DNA from: Flavobacteriaceae bacterium
GTDB taxonomy: Bacteria > Bacteroidota > Bacteroidia > Flavobacteriales > Flavobacteriaceae
Length of the DNA: 55,033 nucleotides
Assembly (NCBI GenBank): GCA_024635765.1
Contig: JAGXIE010000111.1
Location: 1 to 55,033, forward strand
Direction of reading: 5' to 3'
Shown: positions 42,625-50,002 of the stretch, piece after piece
How positions within the stretch are numbered: position 1 is the first letter of the stretch
How the letters are laid out: each line of letters starts with the position of its first letter
Position numbers and translations under genes: made by a program
The notes under the pieces: model-generated
Databases searched by the model: none
What the model was told of the DNA's origin: nothing
The model's input: only the letters and a program-made list of their open reading frames with translations

Positions 42625-42654
42625 GAACCCTTAACTTATGTTGAGGTTTTTTTT
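42625..42654 (+). terminator. Intrinsic terminator after the AbiE pair
   Basis: AACC...AAC (42626-42635) pairs with GTT...GGTT (42640-42648) in a discontinuous stem, followed by eight T. It lies about 80 bp downstream of the AbiEii stop. Confidence 0.65.
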
Positions 42655-42771
42655 ATGGCAAACATGGATTATAATTTTGATAGAATTTTTGATTAGCCAT
42701 ATTTTTTGGAAGTATAATTGCTATATTGTTGCCACTTTATGCAAGTTGTCGTGCATTAAAAAAGCATCCAT

Positions 42772-44694
42772 ATGAAATTAATAGAAGTAAGAGTAAAAAA
42801 ATTTAGAAACATCATTGATTCTACGTCAGTTCAAATAGAAAAAGACATTACTTGCCTTGTTGGTAAAAATGAATCTGGCAAATCGTCCTTTTTAAATGCA
42901 TTATATAGATTGAACCCTGTTAGAAGGAATGCTATTTTCAAATTAGAAGACCATTATCCAGCGTGGTTGGAAAAAAAGGACAGAATGAAAGGTGTTGTTT
43001 TAGAAGAAGAACTCCCAATCAATACAATATTTGAACTTGAAGAATCTGAAATAGAAGTAATTACTAATCTTTTTGGCGAAGCAGTACTTACAGATAATAA
43101 ATTCAATTTAAATAAAACCTACAAAGGAACTAATGATTATAAGTTTAATCTAGATGAAAAACAGTTCTTAAAAAACTTAACTCAAGGGCTAACTTTTAGT
43201 AAGGAAACTAGAACGGAAATAACAAATTGTACCTCTGTTGAATATTTAATTGACTTTTTAACAGATTATATATCTTCCGACGAAACTACTGACAAAGAAA
43301 AAGAATCAATAAAGTTACTAAAAGAAAGAGTATCCACACAATTAGGAGATTCGAAAAGTTTAGCCATTGCCTGTTATAAGTCAATTCAAAAATTTGTGCC
43401 TAGATTCATTTATTTTGACAAATATAGTACGCTACCATATACAGTTAAAATTAAAGATATTCTTGAAGCCGACGAAACCACATTAGATGACAATATGTTA
43501 ACTGCAAAATCATTGTTAAGAATGGCAGCAGCAGATGATGACTATTTGCTCAATCCAGATTATGAAAGACGTAAAAGAGAATTGGAGAATGTAGCTAATG
43601 CTCTGACTCAAGACGTACTTGAATATTGGAGTCAAAATACTTCATTAAGAGTTAATCCCGATATTGATAAAAAAACTGTTGAAGGACGAAATGGACAAAC
43701 GACAGTTATTGACGAGTTAAAGATTAGAATTTGGGATGATAAGCATTTTCTTTCTTTACCATTTGATGAACACTCTACAGGCTTTCAATGGTTCTTTTCT
43801 TTTTTGGCAGCATTTAGTGAGTATGAATATAAAGATGAGCCTGTTATTATTCTTTTAGATGAACCTGGACTAGGTCTTCATGGAAAAGCACAAGCAGATT
43901 TTTTAAGGTTTATTGAGGAAAGATTAGCTCCAAAAAGACAAGTGATATATTCAACTCATTCACCTTTTATGGTACAACCTGACAAATTACAGAGGGCAAG
44001 AATAGTTGAAGAAAAAAATCGAGATGAAGGCTCTAAAGTAACTTCAGATGTTTTGACTTCAGACCCTGATACGCTATTCCCGTTACAAGGTGCTCTAGGA
44101 TATGATTTGGCACAACATATGTTTATTTCAAAAAACAATCTGATTCTTGAGGGAACTTCTGATTTCACGTATATTAGTATAATTTCCGATTTCTTATTAG
44201 ATAAAGGAAGAACTGGTTTAAAAAGTGAATGGACTTTAATTCCAGTTGGCGGAGCAGATTTGATTCCAACCTTTGTTGCACTTCTTGGAATTCATTTAGA
44301 CCTGACTGTTATCATCGATGCAAGGAAAGAAGGCAACCAAAAACTGTCAAATTTATCAAACAAAGGCTATCTTAAATCCAAACGCATAATTACATTAAAT
44401 GAGATTACAGGTTCAAAATTAGCAGATATTGAGGATTTATTTTCATCGCAAGATTATATTGACCTTTACAATGATTCTTTCAACAAAAAACATAAAGTAG
44501 AAGAATTAAAAGGTAGCGACCAAATTGTAAATCAAATTGCTAGATTAGAAGAAATACCTAGATTTAATCACGGAAAGCCAGCAGATGTGTTTTTAAGAAA
44601 TAGAGACAAATATCTTGATAATATATCAGTCGAAACATTGGATAATTTTGAAAAGTTGTTTGAGACTGTCAATGCAACTTTCGAGGAAAAATAA
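42772..44694 (+). CDS. OLD-family ATPase/TOPRIM nuclease
   Basis: A 640-aa protein of the overcoming-lysogenisation-defect (OLD) family. The N-terminal SMC-like ATPase has CLVGKNESGKSSFLNALYR (Walker A, about 32-39). The signature and Walker B are in FQWFFSFLAAFSE and VIILLDEPGLGLHG (about 353-366), with the switch His in YSTHSPFMV. The C-terminal half is a TOPRIM domain with LILEGTSDFTYISIIS (Glu), PVGGAD and VIIDARKEG (Asp). OLD nucleases defend against phages, alone or in Gabija-like partnership; no UvrD-like helicase partner is present, so it looks like class 1. Repeat R2 begins right at its stop codon. Confidence 0.9.
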   Translation: MKLIEVRVKKFRNIIDSTSVQIEKDITCLVGKNESGKSSFLNALYRLNPVRRNAIFKLEDHYPAWLEKKDRMKGVVLEEELPINTIFELEESEIEVITNLFGEAVLTDNKFNLNKTYKGTNDYKFNLDEKQFLKNLTQGLTFSKETRTEITNCTSVEYLIDFLTDYISSDETTDKEKESIKLLKERVSTQLGDSKSLAIACYKSIQKFVPRFIYFDKYSTLPYTVKIKDILEADETTLDDNMLTAKSLLRMAAADDDYLLNPDYERRKRELENVANALTQDVLEYWSQNTSLRVNPDIDKKTVEGRNGQTTVIDELKIRIWDDKHFLSLPFDEHSTGFQWFFSFLAAFSEYEYKDEPVIILLDEPGLGLHGKAQADFLRFIEERLAPKRQVIYSTHSPFMVQPDKLQRARIVEEKNRDEGSKVTSDVLTSDPDTLFPLQGALGYDLAQHMFISKNNLILEGTSDFTYISIISDFLLDKGRTGLKSEWTLIPVGGADLIPTFVALLGIHLDLTVIIDARKEGNQKLSNLSNKGYLKSKRIITLNEITGSKLADIEDLFSSQDYIDLYNDSFNKKHKVEELKGSDQIVNQIARLEEIPRFNHGKPADVFLRNRDKYLDNISVETLDNFEKLFETVNATFEEK

Positions 44695-44829
44695 CGCACT
44701 ACAAGCCGTATATAAGTTATGGCTTGGTCTGTCCTCACTCGGAAAATCCTGCGGAATTCCCAAAGCCAGTTTTTATTTGGACAGGTTCGTGCTAAAACAC
44801 GCCACAGCTCATATAAAAAAAACGTTGAG
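44693..44829. repeat. Structured cassette-end repeat R2, copy 1
   Basis: It shares with copy 2 (45660-45796) AAGCCGT-TATAAG, GCTTGGTCT, GGAATT-CC, CACGC-A and GCTCATA. Its arms TATATAAGTT and AGCTCATATA pair with wobbles and one mismatch, and differ from copy 2 (TGTATAAGCC/GGCTCATACA) by compensating changes. GGCTTGG/CCAAAGCC and CTGTCC/GGACAG form inner stems. It begins at the stop of the OLD gene and ends with AACGTTGAGT. Confidence 0.7.
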
Positions 44830-44889
44830 TGTAGAATCCAACAATCCAGCATATTAAAAAAATAACATAAAAATTAAAAGAAATATTAA

Positions 44890-45156
44890 ATGGCAGTATA
44901 CTGTATATCGTACGACTTGAAAAGTGACAATTATTCAGCTTTGATAGAATCAATAAAAGCATATGGATTCTATTGGCATCAATCCGAATCAACTTGGTTT
45001 ATAGAGACAACTCAAGGAGCAAAACAGATTTTAGAAAACCTCAATCGTCATCTAAAAAAGGGAGATAAAATATTAGTAATAAAAGTTCAAAAAAATTGGT
45101 GGGCTGCTGGACACACAGAGGAAGAATATCAATGGATGAGAGAACGAAATTTTTAA
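44890..45156 (+). CDS. Cas2-like small protein (SinR/VapD-type ferredoxin fold)
   Basis: An 88-aa protein. It starts MAVYCISYDLKSDNYSALIESIKAYG and continues WHQSESTWFIETTQGAKQILENLNRHL, then KGDKILVIKVQKNWWAAG. This order (Tyr-x-x-Ser-Tyr-Asp-Leu strand, helix, Ser-Thr-Trp-Phe strand, helix, final strand) is that of the Cas2/VapD-like ferredoxin fold. Such stand-alone proteins exist outside CRISPR loci, and some annotations call them SinR family. Its Asp at the end of strand 1 matches the position of the Cas2 metal-binding residue. No Cas1 is present. It shares an operon with the membrane protein 3 bp downstream, and both lie between two R2 repeats. Confidence 0.6.
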   Translation: MAVYCISYDLKSDNYSALIESIKAYGFYWHQSESTWFIETTQGAKQILENLNRHLKKGDKILVIKVQKNWWAAGHTEEEYQWMRERNF

Positions 45157-45159
45157 ATT

Positions 45160-45657
45160 ATGGATTCACAGATTACTTTAAATATAGTTACAATTTGCAT
45201 TTCTACAATTCTCTCAATTGGAGCGATTCTTCTATCGATATGGTTTTATCGAGAAAGCAATAAGCAAAACAAAGAAACTGCGTTAATGCAAACGGACATC
45301 AAAAATGCAATTGACAAACTCGAACAATTATATGATAGAACATATACGGATACTTTTGGTGCCTTGAAAACACAATTAGACGCAATGCAAAAGCATATTT
45401 TCACTTCATCAGTTGGAGAAACCAATAACAGCGAACCTAATAATTTACGTTTTTACGTTATTGGTTGTGTAACTGACAAAACAAACATCTCAATCGATGA
45501 ACTCTGTAATGAAGTAAAAGGGTTTAAGAGAACGGAAATTACCGAAACTGTATATTCTATTCATAGAGAAGGATTAGTTGAATTTGATGGAAATAATATT
45601 AAGTATTTAAGATTGGACAATAATCCGTCTATTGTTGGACAGGGAGATACAAAATAA
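45160..45657 (+). CDS. Membrane-anchored coiled-coil protein with C-terminal winged-helix-like domain
   Basis: A 165-aa protein of unknown function. One N-terminal membrane segment (residues about 7-30, NIVTICISTILSIGAILLSIWF) is followed by a helical coiled coil (NKETALMQTDIKNAIDKLEQLYDRTYTD, about 38-65). The C-terminal part (about 110-155: IDELCNEVKGFKRTEITETVYSIHREGLVEFDGNNIKYLRL) resembles a winged helix. A membrane-tethered sensor or effector partner of the Cas2-like protein is plausible. The reading is from predicted structure alone; there is no family match I can name. Confidence 0.55.
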   Translation: MDSQITLNIVTICISTILSIGAILLSIWFYRESNKQNKETALMQTDIKNAIDKLEQLYDRTYTDTFGALKTQLDAMQKHIFTSSVGETNNSEPNNLRFYVIGCVTDKTNISIDELCNEVKGFKRTEITETVYSIHREGLVEFDGNNIKYLRLDNNPSIVGQGDTK

Positions 45658-45659
45658 AA

Positions 45660-45796
45660 AACCTACTGCCAAGCCGTGTATAAGCCATTGCTTGGTCTTT
45701 GCTCATCTTGACAATTACTACGGAATTTCCAAGCGCAGATTATAGTTTATCGAGTTTCGGGAAAGCCCACGCAACGGCTCATACACAACAACGTCA
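45660..45796. repeat. Structured cassette-end repeat R2, copy 2
   Basis: TGTATAAGCC (45677-45686) pairs with GGCTCATACA (45776-45785) with one mismatch. Inside, GCTTGG pairs with CCAAGC. The copy starts 3 bp after the stop of the membrane protein gene and ends with AACAACGTC, just before the leftward lipoprotein gene. It shows clear sequence similarity with copy 1 and has about the same length. Confidence 0.75.
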
Positions 45797-45800
45797 AAAC

Positions 45801-46163
45801 CTAAAAAGGCCGCTCCTCCCTCAACTGAATCCTATCCACCTTCCATCGTCCATCTTCCAAAACCAATTTAAACGTTTCCGGCTTATCCGAGTAATTGGTT
45901 TTAAACTTAACCCACGCCACATCGTATTTAGTCTCTTGCTGAATCACTTCAAAATCTGAAGTAGCAGCTGTCGGTTCTCCAATAAGGTTTTGAATAGATT
46001 TCATACTGTTGAAACCATCTATTGTAGTATGCTCTTTTAGAATTTTAGAATCGTCGTTGTAAAAACTTTCGACTACGATTTTAGCCGTTTGTTCTGGAGT
46101 CAAATTTTGGTCACTACAGGAAAATGAAACGAAGGTTGCGAATAATAGGATGAGATTTTTCAT
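45801..46163 (-). CDS. Lipoprotein of the tra operon (NTF2/DUF4878-like)
   Basis: A 120-aa lipoprotein. The signal MKNLILLFATFVSFSC has a lipobox ending at Cys16. The mature part (TPEQTAKIVVESFYNDD; KYDVAWVKFKTNYSDKPETFKLVLEDGRWKVDRIQ) has the alternating pattern of NTF2-like DUF4878 domains. It is the last gene of the leftward tra operon, 6 bp from TraN. It may be a small accessory lipoprotein of the transfer channel, but no such role is known to me. Confidence 0.65.
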   Translation of the reverse strand: MKNLILLFATFVSFSCSDQNLTPEQTAKIVVESFYNDDSKILKEHTTIDGFNSMKSIQNLIGEPTAATSDFEVIQQETKYDVAWVKFKTNYSDKPETFKLVLEDGRWKVDRIQLREERPF

Positions 46164-46169
46164 GATGTT

Positions 46170-47003
46170 CTAATCTGGGTTATTGATTGTTTTATGTGAA
46201 ATTTTCAATTTTAGGTTGCGTTCGCCATTCTTTTCATCGAGTTCTAATATCACTTGTCGCTCTTTGCTGATGGAAAATTTCGGTAACACATACACTATTC
46301 TTACGGCTTCATTTTCCAGAACAACATTCGGTTGATTATATTTAAAAAGTGGTTCTTTAAACAGATTTTGAAGGGATTTTTTCTTTCCCTTTTTTCTTGT
46401 GTTGATATAGAAATTCAAATAATTCAAATCATAATCCAAGGTTGACTTATTTTCTATTTTGATGACGATGTATAATTCATCTCTATCGAAAACGATATTT
46501 TCAATACTCAATTTGATATGATGTTTTCTATCAACTAAAAATCCAAATTTCTTTGGTTGCTCTAATAAGTAAGCGGAGAATTTCTGATAATAGAAATCTT
46601 TATTAGTCGCAATGTGTTTTGTTTCATGCTCTTTATTTCCGAGGGAATCCGTTGGCTTTTCGTTGCCGATACTGTTGGATTCAGAAATAAAGTAGTTGAG
46701 TTTTTCAAGCTCTTCCTTATACACTACAATATACGAAAAAATTGCGCCATTTTTGTTGATAATCAAAAGATTACTTGCATCGCCTGGACTTGCTTGGAGC
46801 AGTCCGAAGTACTGTTCTTTCTCAATGTTATAGGTAAACACAAAGTTCTCTTTGCCAGTAATCCCTTGCCGAACTGGATTGGGAAAAAACAACGCCACAT
46901 TCTTCTGGTTGTTGGCATAGATGGTATCGAGGTACATCGTTTCTTGTGCAATCATTCTGATGTTTGTGAACAGAACTATGATGAATATAAATAGTGTTTT
47001 CAT
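46170..47003 (-). CDS. traN: Conjugative transfer protein TraN (DUF4138, VirB9-like)
   Basis: A 277-aa protein with signal peptide (MKTLFIFIIVLFTNIRMIAQ) and the DUF4138/TraN layout. It has an N-terminal beta-rich domain (NVALFFPNPVRQGITGKENFVFTYN) and a C-terminal beta domain (VFDRDELYIVIKIENKSTLDYDLNYLNFYINTRKKGKK) akin to VirB9. It forms part of the outer core of the type IV channel with TraM. The gene is 17 bp from traM on the same strand. Confidence 0.85.
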   Translation of the reverse strand: MKTLFIFIIVLFTNIRMIAQETMYLDTIYANNQKNVALFFPNPVRQGITGKENFVFTYNIEKEQYFGLLQASPGDASNLLIINKNGAIFSYIVVYKEELEKLNYFISESNSIGNEKPTDSLGNKEHETKHIATNKDFYYQKFSAYLLEQPKKFGFLVDRKHHIKLSIENIVFDRDELYIVIKIENKSTLDYDLNYLNFYINTRKKGKKKSLQNLFKEPLFKYNQPNVVLENEAVRIVYVLPKFSISKERQVILELDEKNGERNLKLKISHKTINNPD

Positions 47004-47020
47004 AATTTGAGATTTTAAGA

Positions 47021-47947
47021 TTATTCAGATTTTAATAGGAGTTGGTAATTATTGACGATGGTCACTCGAACATTTTTATTCGAGCGTTGAAACACTTTCT
47101 TGATGCCACCAACTTGTGGAACTCCAGCGATATTCACATCTTGAACGATATCATCAATAACCTCCTTGGAAGCATCCGCTCTAAAGTTGTTTTCAATATA
47201 GATGCCTTCGCTCCCATCCTGAAGGTCGAATGCCTTTAACTTGGTTGGTAGATGGTTAATATTTTCAATATGAATCATGGCTCGATTTGGCTGAAACTTA
47301 ATAAACCCATAAATCGGAGTATTCTTTGGAAGGACTTTATCGTTGACCATTGCGGACCTTGTCAATCGCATTCGTAATCTATGGTTCACTTTAACAGCTT
47401 GATTTCCATCGACAGCGACATATAAGACATCATCCGTTTTTCCATAGAAATTAGTTTCATTCAATTTGGGATTTGAGGCAAAAAATAGTTGGTGTTGCAG
47501 CGCCATTTCCTTTACTTCAATGGATAGGTCAATCGGTTCTATCTCCAATTCCACTTCGGCAACTGCTGGTTTGGAAGTCCATCGTGAGCTTACTTGTCTT
47601 TCTGAAATATCAGAATAACTGATTCTTCCCGATTTGTAGATACTGTCCACAATGCGTTCTTTCTGCTTTTCGTTGAGATTGGCATCATAATAGTCCAAAG
47701 AGTCGAGCATCGATTCGTCATAGATGCTTGGCGCATTGGTTTCTCTCACTTCCTTCAAAGCATTGATGGCATCGAGCTTGGAATTGTAATCTTCTGATTG
47801 TTGCTGCAATTCTGGAACAGCAGTCTGTTTCAGATTTCCAGAATTGCCATCATCATCCCTCATGACCAATATGGAATATCCAACTATAAATATTACTACA
47901 ATTGCCAGTACAGAGCCAAACACAATTTTATTCTTTTCTATTTTCAT
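47021..47947 (-). CDS. traM: Conjugative transfer protein TraM (VirB10-like)
   Basis: A 308-aa protein with one N-terminal membrane helix (IVFGSVLAIVVIFIVGYSILVM). A variable Gln/Asp-rich linker (about 30-160) is followed by a conserved C-terminal domain (FYGKTDDVLYVAVDGNQAVKVNHRLRMRLTRSAMVND, then LPKNTPIYGFIKFQPNRAMIHIENI). This is the layout of TraM of CTnDOT-type elements, an inner-membrane-spanning VirB10 counterpart that links both membranes. Confidence 0.87.
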   Translation of the reverse strand: MKIEKNKIVFGSVLAIVVIFIVGYSILVMRDDDGNSGNLKQTAVPELQQQSEDYNSKLDAINALKEVRETNAPSIYDESMLDSLDYYDANLNEKQKERIVDSIYKSGRISYSDISERQVSSRWTSKPAVAEVELEIEPIDLSIEVKEMALQHQLFFASNPKLNETNFYGKTDDVLYVAVDGNQAVKVNHRLRMRLTRSAMVNDKVLPKNTPIYGFIKFQPNRAMIHIENINHLPTKLKAFDLQDGSEGIYIENNFRADASKEVIDDIVQDVNIAGVPQVGGIKKVFQRSNKNVRVTIVNNYQLLLKSE

Positions 47948-47961
47948 GATTTTGGGTTTAT

Positions 47962-48570
47962 TTAATCTTGTAACTTTTTAAGTGAGCTTTCGAAAAAATC
48001 AGTTATCAGCAAACCATGCGTGTTCTTTGGGAAGTTTCTATCTACTGAAATGAGATTTCCAGTTGTGACCAATTCGTATCTATCGACGATGGTACCTCGA
48101 TTGATTTCGAAAACCGTGGTAGTCTGAAATGAATGCTTTTCATCTGATTCCTTTATGATTGATTCTATATTCAAAACTTTCTGTACCAAAGAATACTGAA
48201 GCAATCGATTATAAACACCATCGGCTTTTTTCTGTCGGTACAGGTTGTCAACTGAACTATTACCAAGCCAAAGTGCTTTCTCTAAATTTTTCTCATAATT
48301 ACTGGCATCAATATTATAAAAGTAAGTATGGAACAAATCTAAATGCGATAAGGCTTCCACCATAAAATTTTCTTTTTGAGACACCAATTTTAATGGAATG
48401 ACAGTACCATCCGTATTGATGGCAAAAGCAGAATCCAATGCTTTCTGATACGTACTAAAAACCATAAATCCTGAAAAAATACTGGATAACAGGGCAATGC
48501 TGACGGTCGTAATGACGATAAATCGATTCAGCTTTAGAACGGAATAGATATTTTTATATGGTGTTTTCAT
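47962..48570 (-). CDS. traK: Conjugative transfer protein TraK (VirB8-like)
   Basis: A 202-aa inner-membrane protein. It begins MKTPYKNIYSVLKLNRFIVITTVSIALLSSIFSGFMVFSTYQ, the standard TraK start with one membrane helix. The periplasmic domain (about 45-200) contains SHLDLFHTYFYNID and FEINRGTIVDRYELVTTGNLISVDRNFPKNTHGLLITD. It corresponds to VirB8, an assembly factor of the channel. It lies 10 bp from traJ. Confidence 0.87.
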   Translation of the reverse strand: MKTPYKNIYSVLKLNRFIVITTVSIALLSSIFSGFMVFSTYQKALDSAFAINTDGTVIPLKLVSQKENFMVEALSHLDLFHTYFYNIDASNYEKNLEKALWLGNSSVDNLYRQKKADGVYNRLLQYSLVQKVLNIESIIKESDEKHSFQTTTVFEINRGTIVDRYELVTTGNLISVDRNFPKNTHGLLITDFFESSLKKLQD

Positions 48571-48580
48571 AGTTGATGAT

Positions 48581-49423
48581 TTAAGCCGTAAATAGTCTTA
48601 ATGTAAATGCCGTCGCACGTTTGTAAAGTTTGAATTTCAAAAACACGATAAAGCCAATAGAACCAAGTTCTATGACTGGCGCAAACAAGGTGCTTCCTGT
48701 ATCAGTTCCAAAAAGATTTGTCCAAAAGTTGGTATTGATTTCGGTATAGATGGCATTGATGAACACATTCACTAAAAAGAAAGCTGGTACTAACATATAG
48801 ACCGCAGCATACAGTTTAAAAAAAGTATATGCCATGGAGCGGAACTTCTCAAACACAGCCAAGCTTATTATCAATGGAAAAAAGGCTTGCATGATTCCCA
48901 ACAAGAAGAAACGTTCTGCAAGGAAAATTGGATAGATGAACAAATCCAAAATCCACAAAAACATACTGATGATGAATGCGAGAATCTTAAAACCGTAAAG
49001 CGGCGTTATCAGAGCTTCGTACAATAAAGCCATCGCAGCCTGTGCAGCTTCCAAAAATCCGATTTCCTCTTCAAGTGGAATTTCCTGCATTTGCAAAGGC
49101 AAAAGAGCTGGTGCCGTCGTTCGATATTGTGCTTCCACAGCAACTAAAATCCCATCGAAGAATCCAAGAATTTGGGTTGAAAAGATAACCAGGAGAACCA
49201 CCGCAAAATTTTTGGCGAGTTCCCCTGGACTCAATCCCCAAGAGTATCCATCTTTGTTCGCAATCCCTTCGTTATATTTTTTGAGAATATTGACAAGAAA
49301 AAACAGGACAGCCAAAGTTTTCATTCCTGCAATGGTATATTGCGAGAATGTACTGTTCTGAATTGTTTGGAATATCGTATCAATATATTCAAGACCTATG
49401 CCCAAAAGGATTGCAGCAGTCAT
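48581..49423 (-). CDS. traJ: Conjugative transfer protein TraJ (VirB6-like)
   Basis: A 280-aa polytopic membrane protein with about six hydrophobic segments (the first near residues 34-45, others at 71-90, 128-150, 158-180, 185-215, 220-245), typical of TraJ. The region GMKTLAVLFFLVNILKKYNEG and the RFFLLGIMQAFFPLIISLAVFEKFRSMAYTFFKLYAAVYMLVPAFF block are the conserved landmarks. It forms the inner-membrane pore of the conjugation machine. Confidence 0.87.
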   Translation of the reverse strand: MTAAILLGIGLEYIDTIFQTIQNSTFSQYTIAGMKTLAVLFFLVNILKKYNEGIANKDGYSWGLSPGELAKNFAVVLLVIFSTQILGFFDGILVAVEAQYRTTAPALLPLQMQEIPLEEEIGFLEAAQAAMALLYEALITPLYGFKILAFIISMFLWILDLFIYPIFLAERFFLLGIMQAFFPLIISLAVFEKFRSMAYTFFKLYAAVYMLVPAFFLVNVFINAIYTEINTNFWTNLFGTDTGSTLFAPVIELGSIGFIVFLKFKLYKRATAFTLRLFTA

Positions 49424-49426
49424 CTT

Positions 49427-49996
49427 TTAGTAATTTGTTTCCCGATTATTTACTTTATCCTGCATTTTTCGAAATGAAATAATGTCGCGATATCGTTTTG
49501 TTTTGGTTTTGATTTGAGACACCATGATTTTGGATTCGCGTTCTTTTTCCTTTAGGATTTCTGCACGTTCCGAATCCGTCATTTTGAGATTATCATCAGA
49601 TAGAATGCCTGAAATAAAATCCATATTGTCCAAGGAATTGTCCAACAGACTTGTAAAGGATTCCGTAATGGCATCTATCTCATCTACTTTGATGTATGGA
49701 GAGTTTAAAATATCAGACAAGTCATTCTGCACAAGCGTATAAAGTCTCTGATTATTCTGAATAATTTCCTGAACCGCATGCAGCTGCTGAATGGCGCCTG
49801 TGACACGTTCGATGTTTTCTTTCTGTTTCTTTAGAAAATCCACGGTCTTTAAGAGTTGAGACGTTTGTTTTGCAGATTCAATAAGGGATTTAGCCAAACT
49901 GATAAAGTTGGTATTGTCGTAAACAGGCATTCCTTGTGCAGACACTTTCATGCTCATAAGAAATGTAATGGCGAGAATTAAAATTTTTGTTTTCAT
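49427..49996 (-). CDS. Conjugative transfer protein, VirB5/TraI-like
   Basis: A 189-aa exported protein with signal peptide MKTKILILAITFLMSMKVSAQ, followed by a long helical coiled-coil body (LAKSLIESAKQTSQLLKTVDFLKKQKENIERVTGAIQQLHAVQ). Its position between the VirB4 gene and traJ matches traI of CTnDOT, and the fold resembles VirB5/TrbJ-type minor pilus proteins. A short basic tail follows. The call is mainly from position and helical pattern. Confidence 0.75.
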   Translation of the reverse strand: MKTKILILAITFLMSMKVSAQGMPVYDNTNFISLAKSLIESAKQTSQLLKTVDFLKKQKENIERVTGAIQQLHAVQEIIQNNQRLYTLVQNDLSDILNSPYIKVDEIDAITESFTSLLDNSLDNMDFISGILSDDNLKMTDSERAEILKEKERESKIMVSQIKTKTKRYRDIISFRKMQDKVNNRETNY

Positions 49997-50002
49997 AGTA
50001 AT

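Noticed and set aside
44693-45800. CRISPR array associated with the Cas2-like gene
   Set aside because: Only two long (~140-bp) imperfect repeats 0.97 kb apart; no short direct repeats with regular spacers anywhere in the window.
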